Counted from the first letter of the stretch, positions 9,843 to 18,947 are shown. The stretch is 64,000 nucleotides of DNA from Xanthomonas fragariae (GCF_900183975.1 NZ_LT853882.1:4023501-4087500); one strand, 5' to 3'. Notes: generated by a model not told the origin, from the letters alone. Program-made: numbers and translations.

Positions 9843-10511
9843 ATGCCCACCCTGCTGATCGCCGACGACCATCCCTTGTTCCGTGAAGCTCTGCGCGGGG
9901 CGGTGCAGCGCGTGATGCCGGGGGTGCAGCTGTTCGAAGCCGACACGGTGGATGCGTTGTACACCTTGGCCGATGCGCAACCGGATGCCGATCTATTGTT
10001 AATGGATCTCAATATGCCGGGCGCGCAGGGATTCAGTGCGTTGGTGCACATGCGTTCGTTGCATCCGCAGTTGCCGGTGGTGGTGGTGTCGGCGCGCGAA
10101 GAGCCTACGGTGATGCGGCGTGCAATCGACCATGGCGCGTTCGGGTTCATTCCCAAATCCGCCGATTCGGACACCATTGGTCGCGCCTTGGCCACGGTGC
10201 TCGATGGCGAGCGCTGGATCCCGGCCGAGGCGCAGAACCTGCCGCCCACCGACAGCGAAGAACGCGAAGTGGGCCAGCGCCTGCGCGATCTCACACCGCA
10301 ACAATTCCGCGTGTTGCAGATGCTCGGCGCCGGGCGTCTCAACAAGCAGATCGCCTACGATCTGGGCGTGTCCGAAGCCACCATCAAGGCGCATGTCACT
10401 GCGATCCTGCGCAAGCTCGGCGTCACCAACCGCACCCAGGCGGTGCTGATGGCCGGCAAGCTCGCCATCGATGCCGACGGCATCGTACTGCCGCCGCCCG
10501 AAGAAGACTGA
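9843..10511 (+). CDS. crbR: NarL/LuxR-family response regulator, CrbR-like (acetate control)
   Basis: A 222-residue two-domain regulator. The receiver domain (1-120) has the acidic pair IADDH, phospho-acceptor Asp55 in LLLMDLNMPG, and the conserved Lys in GFIPKSAD. The C-terminal LuxR-type helix-turn-helix (about 150-205) reads LTPQQFRVLQMLGAGRLNKQ through SEATIKAHVTAILRKLGV. Its place directly after acs, and a transporter-type hybrid kinase 10 kb away, fit CrbR, the activator of acs in Vibrio and Pseudomonas. There is no Shine-Dalgarno sequence: the ATG follows nine C residues and an intergenic repeat. Family assignment is firm, orthology with CrbR likely. Confidence 0.85.
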   Translation: MPTLLIADDHPLFREALRGAVQRVMPGVQLFEADTVDALYTLADAQPDADLLLMDLNMPGAQGFSALVHMRSLHPQLPVVVVSAREEPTVMRRAIDHGAFGFIPKSADSDTIGRALATVLDGERWIPAEAQNLPPTDSEEREVGQRLRDLTPQQFRVLQMLGAGRLNKQIAYDLGVSEATIKAHVTAILRKLGVTNRTQAVLMAGKLAIDADGIVLPPPEED

Positions 10512-10560
10512 AAGCGACAAACGCACGACTGCGCTCACCACCAGGCGGGAGGGAGTGGCG
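10511..10560 (+). repeat. Degenerate half copy of the MITE-like element
   Basis: Starting at the last base of the crbR stop codon, AAGCGACAAACGCACGACTG and the following CGCTCACCACCAGGCGGG match the first third of the MITE-like elements at 35300 and 44381 (GAGTGGCTAACAAAACGACTG followed by CGCTCACCGCCAGGCGGG). The remainder has diverged beyond recognition. It may act as part of the crbR 3' end. Confidence 0.55.
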
Positions 10561-10599
10561 ATCGGCCGCTTATGTCGCCGCCCAGGTACCCGCCCATGC

Positions 10600-10753
10600 T
10601 GCACTGCAGCGTGATCTGTTCACTTATGATTGCCATATTCATATGCGAACATACGGGTACCTGCCGGTTGGTGGACGTCGCGATGCCCTGCTCCTGCTTT
10701 CCAGATTCCGCACACCTACGCCACGCGACCGTGACCCCGTCGGAGCGCTGCGC
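10600..10753 (+). promoter_or_regulatory. Promoter region of the L-fucose catabolic gene cluster
   Basis: The A+T-rich stretch at 10618-10650, containing TTCATATGCGAAC, precedes the first fucose gene. It shares the TTCATAT core with the perfect palindrome before the IclR regulator gene (17834-17864), so it may hold an operator for the same protein. This is inference from a short match. Confidence 0.4.
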
Positions 10754-11761
10754 GTGAACATTACGCGGCAGCGTCTGGGCACCACCAACGTGCAACTCCC
10801 GGCCTTGGGCTTTGGTGCGGCGCCGATCGGCAATCTGTATACGGAGGTCGACGAGGGCCAGGCGCTAGACGCCGTGGCTGGCGCGTTCCAGGCCGGCATC
10901 GGCCATTTCGATACCGCGCCTTACTATGGCTACGGGCTCAGCGAGACGCGCCTGGGCCGTGGTCTGGCCGGTGTGCCGCGCAGGGCCTATACGTTGTCGA
11001 CCAAGGTCGGCCGCTGCCTCTACGACGATGCGCAGGCAACCCCGGGGCACGACGGCTTTGCGGTGGCGGGCCGCCGCGCCGCGTTCGACTACAGCGCCGA
11101 CGGTGTGCGGCGCGCGTTCGCCGCCAGCCTGAAGCGCCTCGGCACCGACTACATCGATGTGCTGCTGTTGCACGACATCGGTGCGCTCACCCACGGCGAC
11201 AACCACGCCCAAGTGCTGCGCCAGGCCTTGGAGGAGGCTTTGCCGGCAATGGCGGAGCTGAAGGCGGCCGGTACCTGCGGGGCGATCGGGCTGGGCGTCA
11301 ACGAGCAGGAGGTGGCGCTGGAGGTGCTGACGCGGTTTCCGCTCGACTGCGTAATGCTGGCCGGCCGCTACACGCTGCTGGAACAGCACGGCGCGGGAGC
11401 GCTGCTCGACCAGGCGCAGCAACGTAACGTGGCGATCCTGTCGGCAGGCCCGTACAGTTCGGGCCTGCTCAGCGATGCACGCGGCCCTGGCGCGACCTAC
11501 AACTACGCGCCCGTCGACGGCGCCACCTTGCAGCACGCGCAGCGTCTGTACGCAGCCTGCGCGGCGTTCGATGTGGACATCGGCGCGGCGGCGTTGCAGT
11601 TCCCGCTCGCGCATCCGGCGGTAACCACGGTGGTGGCCGGCATGCGTACCGTGGCCGAGGTGCAATCGGCCACCACGCGCCTGCACGCACCGATTCCACC
11701 CGAACTGTGGCAGCGCCTGCGCGATGGCGGCCTGCTCGGTGCGGACCTGCCCACGCCATGA
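10754..11761 (+). CDS. Aldo/keto reductase, probable L-fucose 1-dehydrogenase
   Basis: A 335-residue aldo/keto reductase. The N-terminal strand RLGTTNVQLPALGFGAAPIGNLY and the segment HFDTAPYYGYGLSETRLGRGL hold the catalytic Asp (about 53) and Tyr (about 58). LSTKVGR supplies the Lys, and the VLLLHDIG strand follows. In the non-phosphorylating pathway described from X. campestris, this family member oxidises L-fucose to L-fucono-1,5-lactone with NAD(P). It opens a gene cluster and overlaps the lactonase gene by 4 bases, which supports that role. The GTG at 10754, with GGAG 8 bases upstream, gives the family N-terminus; the longer frame from 10643 would add about 37 unrelated residues. Confidence 0.82.
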   Translation: MNITRQRLGTTNVQLPALGFGAAPIGNLYTEVDEGQALDAVAGAFQAGIGHFDTAPYYGYGLSETRLGRGLAGVPRRAYTLSTKVGRCLYDDAQATPGHDGFAVAGRRAAFDYSADGVRRAFAASLKRLGTDYIDVLLLHDIGALTHGDNHAQVLRQALEEALPAMAELKAAGTCGAIGLGVNEQEVALEVLTRFPLDCVMLAGRYTLLEQHGAGALLDQAQQRNVAILSAGPYSSGLLSDARGPGATYNYAPVDGATLQHAQRLYAACAAFDVDIGAAALQFPLAHPAVTTVVAGMRTVAEVQSATTRLHAPIPPELWQRLRDGGLLGADLPTP

Positions 11762-12630
11762 GCCGCGTCGACGCGCACCTGCATTTCTGGCAGCTGGCCC
11801 GTGGCGATTATGGCTGGCTGACGCCCGAGCTGGCGCCGCTGTATCGCGACTTCGGCCCCGATGACGTCGGCGATGCATTGGACGCGGCCGATGTCGATAG
11901 CGTCGTAGTGGTGCAAGCCGCCGCGACCGAGGCCGAGACCTGTTACCTGTTCGAGCTGGCACGCGCCGATGCGCGCATTGCCGGGGTGGTTGGTTGGGTG
12001 GATTTCGCCGCGCCCGATGCCCCCGAGCGCATCGATGCGCTGGTGCAGGCCGGTGGTGGTTTGCTCAAAGGTCTGCGCCCGATGGTGCAGGACATCGTCG
12101 ATGTGCAATGGCTGGCCCAGCCCGAATTGGACGCCGCATTCGACGCACTGCTCGCGCACGATCTGGCCTTCGACGCCTTGATCCGCAGCGTGCATGTGCC
12201 TGCGTTGCAGATGCGTTTGAAGCGTCATCCGGGCTTGCGCGTGGTCGTCGATCACGGCGGCAAACCGCACATCGCCGCCGGCGAATTCGTCGCCTGGGCG
12301 GCCGGCATGGCCGCGTTGGCGCAGCATCCCAACGTCCATTGCAAGCTGTCCGGCCTGCTCACCGAAGCGGCGCGTGGCGCCGGCGCGCAGGCGCTGGAGC
12401 CGTATGTCGCGCATCTGTTAGCGCGCTTGGGCCCGCAGCGTGTGCTATGGGGCAGCGACTGGCCGGTGCTGACCCAGCGCGCCGATTACGCGCAGTGGTT
12501 CGAGATCGCGCAACACTTGGTCACCCAACACGCCGACGGCCACGCCGCGGCGATCTTCGGCGACAACGCACGCACGTTCTATCGTCTGCCACGGCCGGCG
12601 GCCCCCACCCATGGAACCTCTTCGGTATGA
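11758..12630 (+). CDS. Amidohydrolase family 2 protein, probable L-fucono-1,5-lactonase
   Basis: A 290-residue TIM-barrel hydrolase of the COG3618 lactonase group. The metal-binding HxH is in VDAHLHFW (His7, His9). Further conserved points are VVDHGGKP near residue 165 and the terminal WGSDWPV with the catalytic Asp near 235. It would hydrolyse L-fucono-1,5-lactone, the product of the preceding dehydrogenase, to L-fuconate. The ATG overlaps the upstream TGA (ATGA) and its own TGA overlaps the next ATG, so three genes are translationally coupled. The family is certain; the substrate follows from the pathway context. Confidence 0.85.
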   Translation: MSRVDAHLHFWQLARGDYGWLTPELAPLYRDFGPDDVGDALDAADVDSVVVVQAAATEAETCYLFELARADARIAGVVGWVDFAAPDAPERIDALVQAGGGLLKGLRPMVQDIVDVQWLAQPELDAAFDALLAHDLAFDALIRSVHVPALQMRLKRHPGLRVVVDHGGKPHIAAGEFVAWAAGMAALAQHPNVHCKLSGLLTEAARGAGAQALEPYVAHLLARLGPQRVLWGSDWPVLTQRADYAQWFEIAQHLVTQHADGHAAAIFGDNARTFYRLPRPAAPTHGTSSV

Positions 12631-13397
12631 CTGTCTCGATCTCTACCACTCCCAACGATCGCTTGCGCGGCAAGCGCTGCCTGATCACCGCTGCCGGCGC
12701 CGGTATCGGCCGCGAAAGCGCGCTGGCCTGCGCACGCGCCGGGGCGCAGGTGATCGCCACCGATATCGACGCCGCTGCATTGCAGGCGTTGGCCGCCGAA
12801 TCGGATGCGATCGCCACGCAGCCGCTCGACGTCACCGACGCCTCCGCGATTGCCGCGCTCATCTCTGCGCACGGCCCGTTCGATGTGTTGTTCAACTGCG
12901 CCGGCTTCGTGCACCAGGGCAGCATTCTCGACTGCGACGAACCGGCGTGGCGCCGCTCGTTCTCGATCAACATCGATGCGATGTACTACACCTGCAAGGC
13001 GGTGCTGCCGGGCATGCTCGAACGCGGCCACGGCAGCATTATCAACATGTCCTCGGTCGCCTCCAGCATCAAGGGCGTGCCGAACCGCTTCGTCTATGGC
13101 GTCACCAAGGCCGCGGTGATCGGCTTGAGCAAGGCGATCGCCACCGATTACGTGGCCCAGGGCGTGCGCTGCAACGCGATCTGTCCGGGCACCATCAAGA
13201 CACCGTCGCTGGGTCAGCGGGTCCAGGCGCTGGGTGGCAACGAACAAGCGGTGTGGAAGAACTTCACCGACCGCCAGCCGATGGGACGCCTGGGCGAGGC
13301 GCGCGAAATCGCGCAGCTGGTGGTGTACCTGGCTTCGGACGAGTCATCGTTCACCACTGGCCAGACCCACATCATCGATGGCGGCTGGTCCAACTGA
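12627..13397 (+). CDS. Short-chain dehydrogenase, probable 2-keto-3-deoxy-L-fuconate dehydrogenase
   Basis: A 256-residue classical SDR. The cofactor loop [10 protein letters not shown] starts at residue 21, NCAG lies near 90, the catalytic Ser is in INMSSVASS, and Tyr157/Lys161 are in YGVTKAAV. The C-terminal IDGGWSN is typical. In the Xanthomonas L-fucose pathway this family oxidises 2-keto-3-deoxy-L-fuconate at C4 to the 2,4-diketo acid. The Asp in VIATDID after the second strand suggests a preference for NAD. It overlaps the lactonase gene by 4 bases. Confidence 0.85.
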   Translation: MTVSISTTPNDRLRGKRCLITAAGAGIGRESALACARAGAQVIATDIDAAALQALAAESDAIATQPLDVTDASAIAALISAHGPFDVLFNCAGFVHQGSILDCDEPAWRRSFSINIDAMYYTCKAVLPGMLERGHGSIINMSSVASSIKGVPNRFVYGVTKAAVIGLSKAIATDYVAQGVRCNAICPGTIKTPSLGQRVQALGGNEQAVWKNFTDRQPMGRLGEAREIAQLVVYLASDESSFTTGQTHIIDGGWSN

Positions 13398-13465
13398 GAG
13401 CGACAGAGAAACGATGACGCTCACCGCAAGATGGGCGTGGCCGGTGCGGTGCGGCATGGACCGCT
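13398..13465 (+). repeat. Degenerate copy of the MITE-like element after the SDR gene
   Basis: Directly after the stop codon the sequence reads GAGAGCGACAGAGAAACGAT followed by GACGCTCACCGCAAGATGGG and GCGTGGCCGGTGCGG. This aligns with gaps to the left half of the element at 44381. As after crbR, the decayed copy sits exactly at a gene end, inside the gap between two fucose genes. Confidence 0.5.
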
Positions 13466-13563
13466 CTTACGCTTCGATTCTACGTGCGCCGTCCACACCC
13501 ACCTGATGCACGCGCGCTTCGTTTGCCGGCCGCTCCAATTCCTCATCTGCAAAGGAAAATCCC

Positions 13564-14421
13564 ATGAAACTCGTACGCGTTGGCGCCCACGGCCAGGAAC
13601 GTCCCGGCTTGATCGATAGCGAAGGCCGCATCCGCGATTTGAGCGGCATGATCGACGATGTGGCCGGCCAGCACCTCACCAAAGCCGGCTTGGACAAACT
13701 GCGCGCACTGGATGTCTCCACGCTGCCGCTGATCGAAGGCGATGTGCGTTATGGCGCTGCGGTCGGGCAGATCGGCAAGTTCATCTGCGTCGGTTTGAAT
13801 TACGCCGACCACGCCGCCGAATCGGGCATGGAAGTGCCCAAAATGCCGATCCTTTTCATGAAGGCCACCACTGCGGTGACCGGACCCAACGACATCGTGA
13901 TCATCCCGCGCGGCTCGGTCAAGAGCGATTGGGAAGTGGAACTGGGTGTGGTGATCGGCGATATCGCGCGCGATGTCTCGGTGGACGACGCGTTGGCGCA
14001 TGTGGCCGGCTACGCAGTGATCAACGATTTGTCCGAGCGCGAATTCCAGCTCGAACATGGCGGCCAGTGGGTCAAGGGCAAGAGCGCCGATACCTTCGGC
14101 CCGATCGGCCCGTGGCTGGTCACCCGCGATGAGGTGCCGGATCCGCAGCACCTGTCGATGTGGCTGGAGGTCAACGGCCACCGCTATCAGAACGGCAGCA
14201 CCCGCACGATGGTGTTCGGCGTGGCCGAACTGGTCAGCCACATCAGCCGCTACATGACGCTGATGCCGGGCGACGTAATCAGCACCGGCACCCCGCCGGG
14301 CGTCGGCCTGGGCCAGAAGCCGCCGGTCTACCTCAAGCCGGGCGACGTGATGGAACTGGAGATCGAAGGCCTGGGTCGTCAGCGCCAGCCAGTGGTGGCG
14401 CATCCGCGCGATGCAACCTGA
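13564..14421 (+). CDS. Fumarylacetoacetate hydrolase family, probable 2,4-diketo-3-deoxy-L-fuconate hydrolase
   Basis: A 285-residue FAH-fold enzyme. The conserved core starts at GKFICVGLNYADHAAE (about residue 75). Metal-binding acidic residues lie in SDWEVELGVVIGD (about 120-132), and GYAVINDLSEREFQ, KGKSADTFGPIGPWL and GDVISTGTPPGVGLG follow in order. In the L-fucose pathway it cleaves the diketo acid to pyruvate and L-lactate. AAAGGA about 10 bases before the ATG is a good ribosome site. It follows the SDR gene after 166 bases that contain a decayed repeat. Confidence 0.87.
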   Translation: MKLVRVGAHGQERPGLIDSEGRIRDLSGMIDDVAGQHLTKAGLDKLRALDVSTLPLIEGDVRYGAAVGQIGKFICVGLNYADHAAESGMEVPKMPILFMKATTAVTGPNDIVIIPRGSVKSDWEVELGVVIGDIARDVSVDDALAHVAGYAVINDLSEREFQLEHGGQWVKGKSADTFGPIGPWLVTRDEVPDPQHLSMWLEVNGHRYQNGSTRTMVFGVAELVSHISRYMTLMPGDVISTGTPPGVGLGQKPPVYLKPGDVMELEIEGLGRQRQPVVAHPRDAT

Positions 14422-14487
14422 AGCGCGCTCCCCGCACGGGAGGGGCTTTCAATCCCTGCCTTATTGTTTCTATCGCCCAGGACTTTC

Positions 14488-15807
14488 ATGAGCACCATCA
14501 TCGCCCTCGATACCCACGACGTCCGCTTCCCCACCTCGCGCGAGCTCGATGGGTCCGATGCGATGAATCCGGACCCGGATTACTCCGCCGCCTATGTCGT
14601 GCTGCGCACCGATGCGCCGGATGACCTGGCCGGCTACGGCCTGGTGTTCACCATCGGCCGCGGCAACGATGTGCAGACCGCCGCAGTAGCGGCACTGGCC
14701 GAACACGTGGTCGGCCTGCGCGTGGAAGACGTCATCGCCGATCTGGGTGCCTTCGCGCGCCGGCTCACCAACGATTCGCAACTACGCTGGCTCGGCCCGG
14801 AAAAGGGCGTGATGCACATGGCCATCGGCGCGGTGATCAACGCCGCCTGGGATCTGGCCGCACGCGCTGCGAAAAAACCGCTGTGGCGCTACATCGCCGA
14901 ACTCAGCCCGGAACAGCTGGTCGACACCATCGACTTCCGCTACCTCACCGACGCGCTCACCCGCGACGAAGCGCTGACCATCCTGCGCGATGCACAACCG
15001 CAGCGTGCGCAACGCATCGCCACGCTGATCGAACAGGGCTACCCCGCCTACACCACTTCGCCCGGCTGGCTCGGCTATTCCGACCAGAAACTGGTGCGCC
15101 TGGCCAAGGAAGCGGTGGCCGACGGCTTCCGCACCATCAAGCTCAAGGTCGGCGCCAACGTGCAGGACGATATCCGCCGCTGCCGCCTGGCGCGCGCAGC
15201 GATCGGCCCGGACATTGCGATGGCGGTGGATGCCAATCAGCGCTGGGACGTGGGCCCGGCGATCGACTGGATGCGTCAGCTGGCCGAATTCGACATCGCA
15301 TGGATCGAAGAACCCACCAGCCCGGACGATGTCCTCGGCCACGCCGCCATCCGCCAGGGCATCGCCCCGGTGCCGGTGTCCACCGGCGAGCACACCCAGA
15401 ACCGCGTGGTGTTCAAGCAGCTGCTGCAAGCAGGTGCGGTGGACCTGATCCAGATCGACGCCGCACGCGTCGGCGGCGTCAACGAAAACCTCGCCATCCT
15501 GCTGCTCGCCGCCAAGTTCAATGTCCGCGTGTTCCCCCACGCTGGCGGCGTCGGCCTGTGCGAACTGGTACAGCACTTGGCCATGGCCGACTTCGTCGCC
15601 ATCACTGGCAGGATGGAAGACCGCGCCATCGAATTCGTCGACCACCTGCACCAACACTTCCTCGACCCGGTGCGCATCCAGCACGGCCGCTACCTGGCAC
15701 CGGAAGTCTCAGGTTTCTCGGCAGAAATGCACCCCGCTTCCATCGCAGAATTCCGCTACCCCGACGGCCGTTTCTGGGTGGAAGACCTGGCAGCGGCGAA
15801 GGTGTAA
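14488..15807 (+). CDS. fucD: L-fuconate dehydratase (enolase superfamily)
   Basis: A 439-residue mandelate-racemase-subgroup enolase that dehydrates L-fuconate to 2-keto-3-deoxy-L-fuconate. With the start at 14488, the catalytic residues fall at Lys218 and Lys220 (TIKLKVGAN), Asp324 ([11 protein letters not shown]) and His351 ([11 protein letters not shown]). To my knowledge these match the numbering reported for the X. campestris enzyme. Metal ligands are in [20 protein letters not shown] and STGEHTQNR. The agreement supports both the start, rather than the ATG 24 bases upstream, and the function. It is the last gene of the rightward fucose cluster and converges with the mutarotase gene. Confidence 0.94.
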   Translation: MSTIIALDTHDVRFPTSRELDGSDAMNPDPDYSAAYVVLRTDAPDDLAGYGLVFTIGRGNDVQTAAVAALAEHVVGLRVEDVIADLGAFARRLTNDSQLRWLGPEKGVMHMAIGAVINAAWDLAARAAKKPLWRYIAELSPEQLVDTIDFRYLTDALTRDEALTILRDAQPQRAQRIATLIEQGYPAYTTSPGWLGYSDQKLVRLAKEAVADGFRTIKLKVGANVQDDIRRCRLARAAIGPDIAMAVDANQRWDVGPAIDWMRQLAEFDIAWIEEPTSPDDVLGHAAIRQGIAPVPVSTGEHTQNRVVFKQLLQAGAVDLIQIDAARVGGVNENLAILLLAAKFNVRVFPHAGGVGLCELVQHLAMADFVAITGRMEDRAIEFVDHLHQHFLDPVRIQHGRYLAPEVSGFSAEMHPASIAEFRYPDGRFWVEDLAAAKV

Positions 15808-15845
15808 TCGAACGCATCGCACAGCCTTGAAGCACAGAATTTGGA

Positions 15846-15900
15846 GAGGCGGCTTCAGCGTCGATGAGCTTTGTTGCCGCATTGCCACTGAAGCGGCCTC
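15846..15900. terminator. Long imperfect hairpin between convergent fucD and mutarotase genes
   Basis: GAGGCGGCTTCAG (15846-15858) and CTGAAGCGGCCTC (15888-15900) form a 13-bp stem with one mismatch around a 29-base loop. There is no clear T-tract. It lies 38 bases after the fucD stop in the 281-bp gap, which otherwise shows no gene. A termination or mRNA-end role is inferred from position. Confidence 0.45.
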
Positions 15901-16088
15901 CGCACGTAGCGCCCACGATCCAGATCACGCTGGCCGATGACGCACCGTACAAACAGCCGTGCAGCCACCATGCGGCGTTATCCAGCTTGGGTTGCGATCA
16001 GATAATGACCCCGTCTGCGTCTACCAACCAAACGACGTCTCAACAGCCAATCCGGTGATACGCATAGCCACCCGGCCTGCCGACCCAT

Positions 16089-16460
16089 CTAGGCAGCAGA
16101 GTCCTCCCGCACCGCCACCGCCTCACTCAACGCAAAAATCCGCTCAGCCTCCCGCCACTTCTCCCCCGGCGAACTCCCACGCAACGGCTTCTGAAACCGC
16201 CACATCAATTCTTCCCACGCCTGAATCCGCGGATCGGCCGCGTCCCGCGCTGCCTTGGCGGCAGGATCGTAATCGGCGCCAACCTCCATCAACATCACCA
16301 ACCGATCGCCGCTGCGAAAGATCTCCAGTTCCAAGATCCCCGCCTGGCGCAACGATGCCACCACCTCCGGCCACACCTCGGTGGGTTGGTGCCAACGCTC
16401 GTACTCGGCGATCAACTGCGGATCGTCGTGCAGATCCAGCACATAACACAGACGCCGCAT
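16089..16460 (-). CDS. RhaM-type sugar mutarotase, probable L-fucose mutarotase
   Basis: A 123-residue protein of the RhaM/DUF718 fold, which interconverts alpha and beta anomers of 6-deoxy-hexoses. Conserved segments are RLCYVLDLHDDPQLIAEYERWH, with the active-site Tyr/His region, LEIFRSGDRLVMLMEV and IQAWEELMWRFQKP. L-fucose rather than L-rhamnose is inferred from the neighbours: the fucose permease starts upstream in the same direction and the dehydratase converges. The ATG at 16460 follows the permease stop by two bases, so the two genes form one transcript. Confidence 0.83.
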   Translation of the reverse strand: MRRLCYVLDLHDDPQLIAEYERWHQPTEVWPEVVASLRQAGILELEIFRSGDRLVMLMEVGADYDPAAKAARDAADPRIQAWEELMWRFQKPLRGSSPGEKWREAERIFALSEAVAVREDSAA

Positions 16461-16462
16461 GC

Positions 16463-17761
16463 TCACGCTCCTGCAACCACAGGCGCCGCGCGAGGCGCGC
16501 GCAACGCGAACGACAAGATCACCGCAAAGCACGCGCCGGGCACCGCAATCGCCCAATGTATGCCGGCCATGTCCGATACCGCGCCCATCACCGCGGTCAG
16601 CAACGCACCACCGATGATCGACATTACCAGCAAGGAAGAGCCGAGCTTGCGTGCGTCGTCATGCATGCCGTCCAGGCCCAGCGCAAAGATGGTCGGGAAC
16701 ATCACCGACATGAACACGCTTGCGGCAACCAACGCATAGAGCCCGGTCCAACCCGGCAGCGCGATCGCCACCGCGCACAAGACCAGATTGATCGAGGCAA
16801 AACTCGCCAGCAACCTGGCCGGCGCCAGATAGCGCAACAGCGCGGTGCCGATGAAACGCCCGGCCATGAACAGCACAAGCGAAATGGTCAGGTAGGTGGC
16901 TGCGGTTTTTTCCGGCGTGCCGGGCACTGCATCCTGCAGATAGCGGATCAGGTAGCTCCAGATGCCCACCTGCGCACCCACATAGAAGAACTGCGCCACT
17001 ACCGAAAACACGAACAGGCGGTTACGCAGCAGCTCACCGAAACGTGCGCGCTTGGGCGCAGCATCGCCCACACCCGCGCCGCCGGTGGGAAAGCGCACCA
17101 GCGCGATCAGGATCGCCCACAGCACCACTACTCCACCAATCACCAGGTAGGGCGTCTGCACCGCAGCCGATTCGGTGGCGAAGAACGCAGCGCGCGCCGC
17201 CGGTTCCATGGTCGCCAGCTCGGCCGGGGGGTGCTCCACACCGGAGAAGATGAAGTGCTGGCCGACCAGCACGCCGGTGATCGACCCCAACGGGTTAAAC
17301 GCCTGCGCCAGGTTCAAACGCCGTGCCGCGCCGTCGGCCGGGCCGAGCACGGTCACCAACGGATTGGCGGTGGTTTCCAGGAACGCCAGGCCACTGGCGA
17401 TCACGAACAAGCCCAGCAGAAACAGCCAGTAGGTGTGCACCTGCACGGCCGGATAGAACAAGAATGCGCCGCACGCGTACAGCAGCAGCCCCAGCACCAC
17501 CGCCGCCTTGTAGCTGTAGCGACGCATGAACATCGCCGCCGGCATCGCGAACACGAAATAACCCAGGTAGAACGCGCTCTGGACCAATCCTGCCTGCAGG
17601 TCGGTCAGCTCGAAGGCCTTCTTGAACTGCTTGATCAGAATGTCGTTGAGGTTGTTGGCCATGCCCCACAAGAAGAACAGGCTGACGATCAACAACAGGG
17701 GAACCATGGCGGTACGCGCCAGGTTGCCGCGCGGTGACGTGGCAATCTCACTGTGATGCAT
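16463..17761 (-). CDS. fucP: L-fucose:H+ symporter (FucP-like, MFS)
   Basis: A 432-residue, 12-helix major facilitator protein of the FHS family. Helix 1 carries SLFFLWGMANNLNDILIKQF, the fucose-permease signature with the Asn/Asp residues used for substrate and proton coupling. GLVQSAFYLGYFVFAMPAAM is helix 2. The ASGLAFLETTANPLVTVLG segment with its acidic Glu is also a hallmark of FucP. It lies in the inner membrane and imports L-fucose for the enzymes encoded on the other strand. The frame is open to 18013, but the ATG at 17761 keeps the N-terminus of normal length and leaves the palindromic operator upstream. Confidence 0.88.
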   Translation of the reverse strand: MHHSEIATSPRGNLARTAMVPLLLIVSLFFLWGMANNLNDILIKQFKKAFELTDLQAGLVQSAFYLGYFVFAMPAAMFMRRYSYKAAVVLGLLLYACGAFLFYPAVQVHTYWLFLLGLFVIASGLAFLETTANPLVTVLGPADGAARRLNLAQAFNPLGSITGVLVGQHFIFSGVEHPPAELATMEPAARAAFFATESAAVQTPYLVIGGVVVLWAILIALVRFPTGGAGVGDAAPKRARFGELLRNRLFVFSVVAQFFYVGAQVGIWSYLIRYLQDAVPGTPEKTAATYLTISLVLFMAGRFIGTALLRYLAPARLLASFASINLVLCAVAIALPGWTGLYALVAASVFMSVMFPTIFALGLDGMHDDARKLGSSLLVMSIIGGALLTAVMGAVSDMAGIHWAIAVPGACFAVILSFALRAPRAAPVVAGA

Positions 17762-17833
17762 GCGACCGATCCCCTCCCAAGGCTGTGGCGCTTGCGTTGC
17801 TGTGCGGCGAGCGTACTGCGCGCGCTGGTGCCA

Positions 17834-17864
17834 TGCAAATATAAAATCTTTGTTCATATTTGCA
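17834..17864. promoter_or_regulatory. Perfect 9-bp inverted repeat operator between fucP and its IclR regulator
   Basis: TGCAAATAT (17834-17842) and ATATTTGCA (17856-17864) form a perfect inverted repeat with a 13-base A+T-rich spacer, between divergent fucP and the IclR-type regulator gene. It stands out in a G+C-rich setting. It is the obvious binding site for the regulator, controlling both genes. Confidence 0.7.
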
Positions 17865-17940
17865 CGAAACGACAACACCGCACCCCTGCCCGGGATGCCT
17901 GTACCCTGGCGCGCCGCACCTTGCGTGGAGCCGCAAACAG

Positions 17941-18717
17941 ATGAGCACCGAACCCGCCAAGTACCGCGCTCCGGCCCTGGACAAGGGGCTGGACATCCTT
18001 GAACTGCTAGCACGCGACGCGCGGCCGATGAACATGGGCGCGATCTCGCATGGCATGGGCCGCTCGCGCGGAGAGATCTTCCGCATGCTGCAGGTGCTGG
18101 AAGAACGCGGCTACCTGATGCGCGACGCCGATGGCGACTACGTGCTGACCAACCGTCTGTTCATGCTCGGCATGCAACAGCCGCAGGTGCAGAACGTCAC
18201 CCAGGCCGCGTTGCCGGTGATGCGGCGGTTGTCCGATGCGATCTGCCAGCCTTGCCACCTGGTGGCGCCGTCGGGCGACCAGATCGTGGTGATCGCGCAG
18301 ATGGACGTACCCAGCGATCTGGGTCTGGTGGTGCGCCCTGGGCATCGTCGCCCACTGGCCCATTCCACCTCGGGGCTGGTGCTGTTCGCGTTTCAGCACC
18401 CGGACGTGCAGGCGCGTTGGCTGGAGACGCTCGATGCCAGCGAGGCGGCCTACGACCGCGCGCAGTTCGTGAAAGATGCGCAGCAAACCCGCGACGATGG
18501 CTATGCGATGCATGCCAGCGAGGCGGTGGTGGGTGTGGTCGACCTGACCGCGCCGATCCTGCAGCACGGTAGTGCCACCTACACGTTGACGGTGCCCTTC
18601 ATCGAACGTCGCCCGGAACTGGTCAACCCGCATGCGGCATTGCAGGCGCTATGCGCAGCGACAGCCGAAATTTCCGACGGGTTGATGTATCACCCGCCGC
18701 GCGCGTTGGGTGGTTGA
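17941..18717 (+). CDS. IclR-family transcriptional regulator of L-fucose use
   Basis: A 258-residue IclR protein. An N-terminal winged helix (about 10-75) includes ALDKGLDILELLARDARPMN and MGRSRGEIFRMLQVLEERG. A C-terminal effector domain follows (about 85-250), with the conserved LVVRPGHRRPLAHSTSGLVLFAF segment and VVDLTAPILQHG. The gene is divergent from fucP and surrounded on both sides by fucose genes, so it most likely senses L-fucose or a pathway intermediate. Whether it activates or represses cannot be read from the sequence. The ATG at 17941 is preceded by GGAGC. Confidence 0.86.
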   Translation: MSTEPAKYRAPALDKGLDILELLARDARPMNMGAISHGMGRSRGEIFRMLQVLEERGYLMRDADGDYVLTNRLFMLGMQQPQVQNVTQAALPVMRRLSDAICQPCHLVAPSGDQIVVIAQMDVPSDLGLVVRPGHRRPLAHSTSGLVLFAFQHPDVQARWLETLDASEAAYDRAQFVKDAQQTRDDGYAMHASEAVVGVVDLTAPILQHGSATYTLTVPFIERRPELVNPHAALQALCAATAEISDGLMYHPPRALGG

Positions 18718-18947
18718 CTCGCGTGTCGGTTGCTGTTTGCTGAGCGGTCTTCTACGTGCAGCGCTGCGTGATCCAGCGTGGAGTGCCGCACTGATTACAA
18801 GGGCGCGTCTGCCGAGTATTGACGCCTTATGCAGGGGAAAACAGCGTAAAACGGGCGCCGCAATAGCCGATGCTATAAAGATCAGACCGACCTTCGCGTG
18901 CGGTGCAAACGCACCGATGACGGATTGACGTTGGTACACTGCGCGCC

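Noticed and set aside
15959..17737. A 592-residue plus-strand open frame over the fucose permease and mutarotase
   Set aside because: Antisense shadow; the minus strand has well-conserved FucP and RhaM-type proteins.
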